A stretch of DNA of 17,750 nt. Origin: JAIBBG01 sp043748015. GTDB taxonomy: Bacteria; Bacteroidota; Bacteroidia; Flavobacteriales_D; Sanyastnellaceae. Positions within the stretch are counted from its first letter, which is position 1; every line of letters begins with the position of its first letter. The notes beneath the pieces were generated by a model that did not search any database, was not told the origin of the DNA, and saw only the letters and a list, made by a program, of their open reading frames with translations. Location of the stretch: contig JAYTOA010000016.1 of NCBI GenBank assembly GCA_043748015.1, forward strand, positions 1-17,750. The letters are read 5' to 3'. The position numbers were made by a program, and so were the translations under genes. Below, in pieces: positions 1 to 7,700 of the stretch.

Positions 1-332
1 ATAGGGGAAACAACAAAAATGATCAGGAATACTTTTATTGAAATTTGCCTGTAGAAATAGAAAAGAAACGTATTCAGCACAAGAATACCAAGCGAGTTCT
101 GACCGATATGCCCCCAGTCTCCATGTAAGAAATGAATGGTGAGTATACCCGCCAATCCTTCGCCGGTTCTTGGCTTAAGGCCGTACATTTTAAAATGATA
201 TCCCAGAAATTCTTCCAGAAGAAAAACGCTCCAGCAAACAGCAAGAAACAATAGCGACATCAAAACCGCATCAGTGATTTTTCCACGGTCGCCCCGATCT
301 TGAAAAAATGTTGTTAAAGGACTGTCTTTCAA
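1..332 (-). CDS. Rhomboid-family intramembrane serine protease, N-terminal part (cut by window edge)
   Basis: Rhomboids are polytopic membrane proteases that cleave within or near transmembrane helices using a Ser/His dyad. The minus-strand frame reads a short hydrophilic N-terminus, a first membrane helix (MSLLFLAVCWSVFLLEEF), then a tract containing HFLHGDWGHIGQNSLGILVL. This carries the rhomboid H-x4-H-x3-N signature of the second helix, and a third hydrophobic stretch follows (FLFYFYRQISIKVFLIIF). The GxSG serine and the second catalytic His lie beyond the left edge, so activity cannot be judged. No ATG gives the expected N-terminus: the in-frame ATG at 260 would start inside the first helix, whereas a TTG at 332 adds a coding-like leader (RGKITDAVLM) of the kind family members have before helix 1. 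A TAnnTTTG box at 370-377 fits the TTG start. The family call is firm; the start is an inference. The gene diverges from the small gene at 381. Confidence 0.85.
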   Translation of the reverse strand, partial: MKDSPLTTFFQDRGDRGKITDAVLMSLLFLAVCWSVFLLEEFLGYHFKMYGLKPRTGEGLAGILTIHFLHGDWGHIGQNSLGILVLNTFLFYFYRQISIKVFLIIFVVSP

Positions 333-346
333 ATGTGAATCTAATA

Positions 347-354
347 TAAATTCG
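347..354 (+). promoter_or_regulatory. Weak candidate -7 element for the small secreted-protein gene
   Basis: TAAATTCG matches the Bacteroidota -7 consensus TAnnTTTG at all but one base and lies 26 bases before the ATG at 381. No -33 box is evident. The same eight bases occur before the SpoIIM-like gene (14285-14292). With the box at 370-377 it would form an overlapping divergent promoter pair. Confidence 0.25.
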
Positions 355-369
355 GTGCTGTCATTAATA

Positions 370-377
370 CAAACATA
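370..377 (-). promoter_or_regulatory. Candidate -7 promoter element for the rhomboid gene
   Basis: On the minus strand this reads TATGTTTG, a full match to the Bacteroidota -7 consensus TAnnTTTG. It lies about 38 bases upstream of the proposed TTG start at 332, giving a leader of roughly 30 bases. I see no good -33 TTG at the usual spacing, so support rests on the -7 box and its position. Confidence 0.4.
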
Positions 378-380
378 CCG

Positions 381-623
381 ATGAAAAAAATTGTCTTGGT
401 TTTTATATTCTCCTCGCTGACAACTTTGATGATTGCCGCAGTAAATGATATAGTAGAGAATCCCGGAGACCCAAAACAACCTCAGCAAACGCATCCAACA
501 TTTTCATTGGCAACAGGCTACTTTTCTCTTTTCAATATTTTTGCTAAAAGTCCAGAGAAATCAGACACGACAAGAGTTCAAAGCATCATGATCGAACCAA
601 AGGTGGTCATTGATAAGAAGTAA
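381..623 (+). CDS. Small predicted secreted or membrane-anchored protein, function unknown
   Basis: This 80-aa protein begins MKKIVLVFIFSSLTTLMIAA, a basic start followed by a hydrophobic stretch that fits a Sec signal peptide. The rest is short, polar and proline/glutamine-bearing (residues 25-40), with one hydrophobic patch around FSLFNIF (residues 48-54) and a charged, lysine-ended tail. I recognise no domain. It has its own upstream gap, diverges from the rhomboid gene and converges with the large surface-protein gene that ends at 766. The signal-peptide-like start argues for a real gene; the short length and lack of a known family argue for caution. It could be a small exported peptide or a spurious frame. 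Confidence 0.5.
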   Translation: MKKIVLVFIFSSLTTLMIAAVNDIVENPGDPKQPQQTHPTFSLATGYFSLFNIFAKSPEKSDTTRVQSIMIEPKVVIDKK

Positions 624-719
624 ATTCTAAGCGAATATTTCACCTAATTCTTCATCAAGTAACTCGTCGCAACTATTATGATTGCTGTGCTAATTCTGAA
701 GCTATTTCATTTCTCTGAG

Positions 720-748
720 AACCGTTGAAAATTAATCGCGGTTTTTGC
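720..748 (+). terminator. Weak possible terminator after the small gene
   Basis: AACCG and CGGTT (720-724 and 739-743) can pair around a 14-base loop, and the second arm runs into a short T-tract. It lies about 100 bases past the stop at 623, in the convergent gap 624-765. The stem is only 5 bp, so this is a weak call. Confidence 0.2.
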
Positions 749-765
749 AAAAAAGTTTTTCAGGT

Positions 766-3700
766 CTATTCCAGAACTGTGAAATAACCGGATCTGTCGT
801 ACTTCTTATTGTCAATACCTTCCGCTTTCAACACGTAGTAATATGTTCCAGTTCCAACCTCTTTCGGATTCCATCTTCCATCCGGCTTGACTATTTGTCC
901 AACATTTTTGCCCCATCGGTCGAATATCTGAATATCCAGTTTACTAAGGTTGTTAGAATCAATCCTGAAATTATCATTCTGACCGTTGCCATCCATTGTA
1001 ACAACATTTGGTATAGTTAGAATTTGCGAATCAGAAAATGCTTGAACCTGCAACATATGACTATGTTGACATCCATTGACCGTTACTGTGAGAGTAACCG
1101 TGTAAACAATAGGACTGTAAAATGCTTCGGTTGGAGAAAGATTGGCATCCGTCGTATTGATGGAGTTTCCATTTCCGAATTCCCAAAGAAAACTATCACC
1201 AAATGATTGATTCGTGAATGTCACTATTAATGGAGCTATTCCTTCTGTACTTGAAGCTGTGAAATATGCCGCAGGTGAAATCACATTCACTTGAACTGAA
1301 CCTGTAGAAACGCATCCGTTATTATCCAAACCTGTAACCGTGTAATTCGTTGAAACCTGTGGATTCACAGTAGGGTTGCTAATGCCAGGATTTGAAATTG
1401 GGATACCGGTCCAGGCATAACTCTGCAATCCGCTAGCAACAAGTTGCGTCTGATCTCCTTCGCAAATGGTCAAAGGACCATTAACCATTGCCGGTTGTTG
1501 TTGATGCACGGTAACTACAATTTGATCTGTATTCGAACATCCCTCAGCTGTTCCTGTCGCGATGTACGTAGTTGTTACTGAAGGTGTCGCAACAGGGTTT
1601 GCAATTGTGCCGTTGTTCAATCCAAACATAGGAGTCCATGTATATGATTGTGCACCGCTTGCCGCAAGATTGACGCTACCATCATAACAAATGGCAACAT
1701 CAGCGCCTGCATTAACAATGGGAACTGGATTGACCTGAATATTCGCTGTTTCGGAAAAGGTACAAACTTCATTTACTGTATAAGTAATGGTTGTAGATCC
1801 TACTCCTGCAGTTGTTGGATTAAAAAATCCTGATGCCGGATTCACAATTCCATTACCGGACCAAGCACCGCCATCCACATTTGCTGTAAAGTTAATGGGT
1901 GCCGCATTTTCACAAATCTGGCCGGGTACTGTAATATTCAACGAAGGTGTTACCTGTACATTGATAAGAACACTATCGATCGCCTGACAAGCATTATTAG
2001 TTGTATAATGTATCCAATAGGATCCGGTATTTCCAACGTCGGCTGGATTAAAAGTTCCTAGTGAAGCATCCGAGATTCCTGTACCACTCCAAACACCACC
2101 AGGATAAGTAGCAGATAGAGTGATAGCCGGAGAAGAAATGCACAATGGCGTGACAGAGGTAATGGTCAACGAGGTATCAATTACGACCAGATTAATCGTG
2201 GCTTGATCAAAACAAACAGAAGTATACGAGTATGCAATGTTGTGTTGGCCAACACCGGCAATCTGAGGATTAAAAACACCTGTGTTTGTATTGGTAATAC
2301 CAGTTCCGCTCCACTGACCTCCCTCGACATTGGCGCTTAAAACAACACTTGAACCCAAATTACAGAATGTGTTTTGTGGCGAACTGAGTTGTAACGGATC
2401 TTGGGGAACAACCGAAACATCCAGACTCGCAGAAACCGGGCAATTACCTGGCAAGAGGTAATTGATAGTTGTCGTTCCGGTAACAATCAAACTCGGATCA
2501 AAGGTTCCTGCATTGGAGTCAGAAATTCCAGTTCCACTCCAAATGCCACCGGGATAATCGACACTAAGATTGAAAGGTTCAATGCTACTGCACAAATCAG
2601 GAAGCGGTGTAATCGTGGCGTTAGGCTGTGCAACTACCGGAATATTGACTGAAATAGGATTAATACAGCTCGATGTAGGTGTGTACGTAATCGTCCACAA
2701 ACCTGGTCCTGCAACCATTGGATCAAAAGTTCCAAGTTCAGTATCAATTATACCCTGTCCACTCCAGGTTCCATCAGTTTGATCCGAAGTTAGGTTGAAA
2801 GCCGGACTTTGTTCGCAGTAATAAGGTTCCAAGGCCGTGATAGAAGCAGTTCCTGGATTGATATAGTCGTAAAACTCGGTGTCCGTATCATTTCCACCAC
2901 ATGCTGCACCAGGGTTCGGTCCAATGATGCGTAAAGTAAAGTATGTGTCCACCGTTGGTGCCGGGTTAAGGTTGATGGTCAATGCTGACATACTATTCGG
3001 AATATTGAAAGGCGGTTCAGCCGACCATTGGTATTGAAAAGTATGCTGAATTGGTGTCGATGCCACGGTAGGAGTGCTCACTTGAAAAATAGAAGCTGCT
3101 GCTGATGAGCAGGAATTATCCAATATCGGTGAGTTGAATCCTGATGGTGTGATATAACTAACTGTCAAAGGACTATTGTTTGAATCAATTCCATTAAAAG
3201 TTAATGAAGCTGAGGTAAGAGTTCCTGTATCACCTCCAATACAATCATATACCTGTACAGCCCATCCTGTTTCATTTGCATTGCAACCATAAAAAGCACT
3301 CCAGTTTATTGGAGTTGGCGTCGCACCATATGATCCGTAGGTTCCGGAGAGTGTGGCCGGCGCAGGTGCACAGACATCTAGATTATTAGTCGAAAGAGTT
3401 GAAAAACAGAGATTGGTGAAATTATCACCGCTGTTACAGATATTTCCCTGATTAATCGATCCGGGATTGGGTGATAGCGGGATAGAAGGACTGCCGCAGC
3501 TTGCCGGTCCTACCAAATAAAAACCCAAATCCGAAACCCATGAGTGTATCCCATTGAAACAAATCGTAATGGCCGTACTGGCATCAATATTAAGAACCGG
3601 AGCTGGTCCCGTTTCCAAAGGAGGGTTATAGTACGGAGTAATGTTACCGAATAAAAGAAACGCATTCAACGTAATAGATCCGCATCCGGCAGGTAGGGTA

Positions 3701-4095
3701 TTCACATTGACAGTTGGGTTGGTATTCACTTTACAGATCCAAGTGATATGGGTAGCTACCAATTCATTTGAAGCATCATAGATTCGAACGCGGAATCCGC
3801 CGTTTGCAACAGTGATTGAGCTTGTCGGTTGATTGTTTTGAGTTGACAAAGGATTCCAGGAACTTGTAGAAGGTACAAAATGGTCCCATTGAAAATTCCA
3901 GCCTGGTACACCGGAAGCAGGCACTGCCAGTAAATTGGCCGTTTGTCCTGTGCAGATAAAGTACATACTGTCATTCGGCGTTCCATTAGAGTAATTGGTC
4001 AACTCCGAGTGTACACAATTGGTGCATGTCAATTGCGAAAAGCAAGATATACCCAATACAACCACCAAAATCAGTAGTGTACAGATTTTTTTCAT
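766..4095 (-). CDS. Large T9SS-exported surface protein: P-domain-like, five WSG repeats, PKD/Ig-like domains, gliding-motility-type C-terminus
   Basis: This 1109-aa protein starts with a Sec signal peptide (MKKICTLLILVVVLGISCFS). Residues about 165-305 resemble a proprotein-convertase P-domain (HSWVSDLGFYLVGP, then GWAVQVYDCIGGDTGTLTSA). Residues about 425-785 hold five repeats of about 75 aa around a G-G-x-WSGTGI core followed by GTFNP. Two Ig/PKD-like segments follow (C-x-G-x3-LxASGxQSYxWT), then a PKD domain near 937-1020 (FLWEFGNGNS). The last ~85 residues match the gliding-motility-associated C-terminal domain (CHU_C, T9SS type B): IPNVVTMDGNGQNDNF, IQIFDRWGKNV, GTGTYYYVLKA. The usual TPNGDG motif is altered to TMDGNG. 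Type B clients are often encoded near a PorP/SprF-like partner, but none lies here. It sits 20 bases after the small secreted-protein gene on the same strand, so co-transcription is likely. An adhesive or structural surface role is inferred; no catalytic residues are seen. Confidence 0.9.
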   Translation of the reverse strand: MKKICTLLILVVVLGISCFSQLTCTNCVHSELTNYSNGTPNDSMYFICTGQTANLLAVPASGVPGWNFQWDHFVPSTSSWNPLSTQNNQPTSSITVANGGFRVRIYDASNELVATHITWICKVNTNPTVNVNTLPAGCGSITLNAFLLFGNITPYYNPPLETGPAPVLNIDASTAITICFNGIHSWVSDLGFYLVGPASCGSPSIPLSPNPGSINQGNICNSGDNFTNLCFSTLSTNNLDVCAPAPATLSGTYGSYGATPTPINWSAFYGCNANETGWAVQVYDCIGGDTGTLTSASLTFNGIDSNNSPLTVSYITPSGFNSPILDNSCSSAAASIFQVSTPTVASTPIQHTFQYQWSAEPPFNIPNSMSALTINLNPAPTVDTYFTLRIIGPNPGAACGGNDTDTEFYDYINPGTASITALEPYYCEQSPAFNLTSDQTDGTWSGQGIIDTELGTFDPMVAGPGLWTITYTPTSSCINPISVNIPVVAQPNATITPLPDLCSSIEPFNLSVDYPGGIWSGTGISDSNAGTFDPSLIVTGTTTINYLLPGNCPVSASLDVSVVPQDPLQLSSPQNTFCNLGSSVVLSANVEGGQWSGTGITNTNTGVFNPQIAGVGQHNIAYSYTSVCFDQATINLVVIDTSLTITSVTPLCISSPAITLSATYPGGVWSGTGISDASLGTFNPADVGNTGSYWIHYTTNNACQAIDSVLINVQVTPSLNITVPGQICENAAPINFTANVDGGAWSGNGIVNPASGFFNPTTAGVGSTTITYTVNEVCTFSETANIQVNPVPIVNAGADVAICYDGSVNLAASGAQSYTWTPMFGLNNGTIANPVATPSVTTTYIATGTAEGCSNTDQIVVTVHQQQPAMVNGPLTICEGDQTQLVASGLQSYAWTGIPISNPGISNPTVNPQVSTNYTVTGLDNNGCVSTGSVQVNVISPAAYFTASSTEGIAPLIVTFTNQSFGDSFLWEFGNGNSINTTDANLSPTEAFYSPIVYTVTLTVTVNGCQHSHMLQVQAFSDSQILTIPNVVTMDGNGQNDNFRIDSNNLSKLDIQIFDRWGKNVGQIVKPDGRWNPKEVGTGTYYYVLKAEGIDNKKYDRSGYFTVLE
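1740..2820 (-). repeat. Five tandem ~75-aa (~225-bp) WSG repeats inside the surface-protein gene
   Basis: The coding strand repeats a unit with a cysteine near its start, a G-G-x-WSG-x-GI core, then GTFNP (or GxFxP) and a paired-strand segment ending in cysteine. The five cores lie near 2755, 2535, 2305, 2078 and 1853, a spacing of 220-230 bases. The copies are clearly related as protein but not identical as DNA, indicating old tandem duplication of an Ig-like fold. Confidence 0.8.
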
Positions 4096-4115
4096 GAAGA
4101 AAGTATTAACTGAAA

Positions 4116-4493
4116 TTATAGGTTGAAGTGCTCAAAGAATCCGTCTCTATCCAAAACTTTGCGCTGTCCATTCGCTTCCACTTCAAGAATATCAACACCC
4201 ATCATTATGAACATCTTACTATATACATTACGATCATTGCCTTCGATGTGCAAAGTGGTTGTTAATGTCTTACCTACTAATTTGAATTCACCCAGTGCGA
4301 CATTGTTCTGTGTCCATCTATTGAAGTTTTCCAACTCACTCTCGGATAACTCTGTGTCAAGCACAAATGTTGAAACCACGAAGCCATTCTGAATCATTTT
4401 GAAATCTGAATTCGGAGAAACAGTAGCTCTGTGCTGCGCTGTAAGGGTGAAAGAAGCAATAAGTAATGCAAGGGTAAAAATGCGGTTCATCAT
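4116..4493 (-). CDS. Small secreted protein of unknown function, upstream partner of the surface-protein gene
   Basis: This 125-aa protein has a clear Sec signal peptide (MNRIFTLALLIASFTLTAQ, cleavage likely after TAQ or TLTA). Two ATGs are adjacent; translation may start at the first or second Met. The mature ~105 aa has no cysteine. The alternation of strand-like (FVVSTFVLD, LTTTLHIEG, VDILEVEA) and helix-like (SESELENFNRWTQNN, NVYSKMFIMMG) stretches suggests a small beta-alpha-beta sandwich, perhaps ferredoxin-like. That fold is a guess from pattern alone, and I recognise no family. The gene is 20 bases upstream of the 1109-aa surface-protein gene on the same strand, so the two probably share an mRNA and may work together outside the cytoplasm. 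Confidence 0.75.
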   Translation of the reverse strand: MMNRIFTLALLIASFTLTAQHRATVSPNSDFKMIQNGFVVSTFVLDTELSESELENFNRWTQNNVALGEFKLVGKTLTTTLHIEGNDRNVYSKMFIMMGVDILEVEANGQRKVLDRDGFFEHFNL

Positions 4494-4528
4494 ATATACA
4501 GTATTAATTCGTATCGGTTAAGATTGAG

Positions 4529-4536
4529 CAAATATG
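4529..4536 (-). promoter_or_regulatory. Candidate -7 element for the 4493-766 two-gene unit
   Basis: On the minus strand this reads CATATTTG, one mismatch from TAnnTTTG, about 36 bases upstream of the start at 4493. No convincing -33 box is seen. Confidence 0.25.
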
Positions 4537-4690
4537 GTAAAAGTTGCTCGGAAATGCTAAACCTCAATTTCATATTTGAAATAGTCATTACTGAATTTTG
4601 CGCAAATAATTTTTAATATACTGCAAAACAACAGCTTATTGCCCAAGGCGTATATATGTTTGGATATTCAGATTACATTAAAAGATACTT

Positions 4691-4726
4691 AAAAGAAACG
4701 CCCCCCGGAAATCCGGAGGGCGTTTC
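4691..4726 (-). terminator. Intrinsic terminator of the giant HYR-repeat gene
   Basis: A 14-bp stem with one mismatch (GAAACGCCCTCCGG on the minus strand pairing with CCGGGGGGCGTTTC) encloses a four-base loop and runs directly into TTTT on the minus strand. It lies 30 bases past the stop of the giant gene. It should separate that gene from the downstream two-gene unit beginning at 4493. Confidence 0.9.
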
Positions 4727-4755
4727 AATATTAGAAAGACTTAATTGCTCGAATC

Positions 4756-7700
4756 TTATCTAGCAATCTGCATACGGCTGATGTCTCTTTCAGAAGAAGA
4801 GTTCAATCTTACCATGTACATACCTGCAGGAATTTTGTCGGCGTCAAAGTCCGCTCTGTACTCAACACCAGCAACAACCTCGCTGTTGAAGAGGTCTGCG
4901 ACAACACGACCTGTCATATCCAAAATCTGCAATGACAATCTCTCATCATTCTTACTCATGAATGTGATCTGTGATCTGTAGCTAGCAGGGTTTGGTGCGA
5001 TATTCAGAATCGAGATATCTCTAGTAGAGGTATTCGTTACAGATGGAGTCTGAGCAATAGCAGGATTGAAGTTATTGTTCAAATCACCAAACGTGATAGT
5101 CTGACAATGGCTAACCTCATTACCTGAGCAATCCATCGCGGTCCAGCAACGTACAATCTGGTAATCTGGGCAGCAGTCGATTTCGAATGCGAAGTCACCA
5201 GCACCACCAACATTACCGCTCATGATTGGTTCACCATTCACGAGGAATACACCAGAGTAGCTAAACCATCCACCAAGTCCATTCACACCATTGTAATTGT
5301 TAGCACCATCACCCAACTGGAAACCGAAGTATTGGTTAGAAGGAGCGTGAGAAAGGTCAATTGACGATCCAGCATATGCACCCCATCCTGTCAATTCAGC
5401 ACCAGGACCGTTCTGAAGGATGTAATACATCCAGTCAGTATGGTTTGCACCAACACCACCACAGTCAGCTTTAAATCCGGTTGGGAACGCTTGTGAGCTC
5501 CATGCAGCCCAATCCAATGGGTTAGCGAAAGTCACGTTAAAATTGAATCCACAACCCGCATTGTAAGCATTTACCAATGAACCAGTCAATGTCAATGAAC
5601 CATCAAGGTTATGAACCAAAGTACCGCTTCCTGGAATCAATTGATACCACTTGTGAGCAGATGGCATACCGAACAAGGCCATAGCCCAATCCACCGGATA
5701 CGCACATGGATTGCCCACTGGACGAACCGGAGTCAACAAATCGCAGTTAGATTCACCATCAACCGGGCAATCTCCTAAACAAGTTTCAGTGTACACTACT
5801 TCAACATTGTTATCACAGTTGTCTGAGGCAGTAACTATTGCAGGAGCTGGGATTTCATCATCACAGTCAAGCATAATGCTTACCGGCATCGAGCTCAATT
5901 CAGGAGCCTGAGTATCCTCAATAGTAATGTAGTAGCCAATATCCGCGTAATTGAAGCACTGGTCAGCAGCAACGTACTCAACAAACCAAACACCATTGCC
6001 ACAATTGTCTACCTGCATTGGAGTGATAGTGTGGGTAACTGTTGCCTCACCACAAAGATCAGTAGCAGTAACTACCTGCACTTCGTAAGTGCTCCAATCC
6101 AAACACTGATATGATTCATCAGAAACTGAATTGTCGAACGATGGAGCAGTGTTATCGTAAACAGAATAGTAAACGTTCACCGACTCTGATACATTCTGAC
6201 ACTCGTCTACAGCCCAGAATGTGCGTACAACTACATAGCTGTTCGGACAGTTTCCATCAATTGTTAACTCAGACGACATTACTGTCGCTTCGCTACAATA
6301 GTCGAATGCAGTAGGCATATCATTTGGCAATGTCTCTTCGCATGAATACTCACCACCCTGTGGAATGTTCTCCAACATTGGAGGAGTGTTGTCCACGTGA
6401 TGAGTGATGAAAGAAACAGAACTGCTATTGCCACAAGCATCCGTAGCAGTGAAAGTCAATGTTTCAGTGTATTCACCAGGACAATCACCAGGAGTGCTCG
6501 TGTAAGTCGGTACAACTTCGATGATTCCATCACAAGCATCATAAGCATCCGGAGTGATATAGTCAACAGCAACGTTGCAATCAACAGTGATTTCAGAATT
6601 TTCAGCGAAGATTACCGGAGCCGTAGTATCAACCACCGTAATAATCTGATCCACTGTAGTTACATTTTCGCAATGGTCAATAGCGGTCCAGATATAGTGA
6701 TAAGTAGTAATGCAGGCATCAGAAGTAATGAAAAGATCTGGCAACAAAATCAATTCCATATCACAGTTGTCTGTGAATGTAACAGAAGCTGGAGACCATT
6801 CTTCACCGCACTCATAAGTCATATCCAAAGGATCGATACTTGCCACCGGAGGGGTATCATCAGTAAGAGTTATGAATTGAGTGAATTCGCTGTAGTTCTG
6901 ACAGTTGTCCCAAGCGCGATAGATGCGGATGATGCGACCTGCGCAACCACCGCTAACCATTTCACTGCTAACAATTTCGATATATACGTCATCATCACAG
7001 TTGTCTGTAGCTGTTACGAAAATACCTTCAGAGATATCATCGCAAGGCATCTCGATTTCAAACTCACCTGAGATTACAGGATCAGTAGTATCCAAGATCG
7101 TGATCAACTGGGTTGCATATGCTACGTTACCACAATGATCTGCCGCGCTGAAAGTGCGAATAATCAAAGTATAACACAACGACTGGAACTCATACTCGTC
7201 CATTTGACCATAGATTACTTCATCATCGCAATCATCATCCGCAGTTGCGCTTGATGCAGGAATTTCATCACTGCACTCTATAGTGATATTCTCAGGTACA
7301 AATGTGAATACTGGAGCGTTAAGGTCATAGACGTTGTACTCAGCAGATCCAGTCGCCACGTTTTGGCAATCGTCGATTGCAACCCATGTGCGCACAACAG
7401 TGTACGACTGAGGACATGCGCCTGGAGTCATCACATCTGTGAATGTCAAATCTACTTCCTGATCACAAATGTCAAAAGCGAAAGCTTCTCCATAAGTGAT
7501 GCCATCAACGCAATCAAAATCACCACCAATCGGAACAACCAAAGTTGGAGGTGTAGTATCAACCACTGTCACTACTTGATCTACTGTTGTTGTATTGCCA
7601 CAATTGTCAGTAGCCCACCAGATGTAAGTGTAAACGTAGTTACAACCAACCATTTCCTCATTGAAATCATTACCGTAAGTCAATTCATCATCACAGTTGT

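Noticed and set aside
4655..4662. TATGTTTG, a perfect -7-like box on the plus strand.
   Set aside because: No plus-strand gene follows, and the nearest TTG is only 13 bases upstream. Probably chance in an AT-rich gap.
6397..7071. A 224-codon open frame on the plus strand, and many shorter ones, inside the giant gene.
   Set aside because: They are antisense to the HYR array, and their composition follows the repeated codons of the minus-strand gene. None has a protein-like domain or signal.
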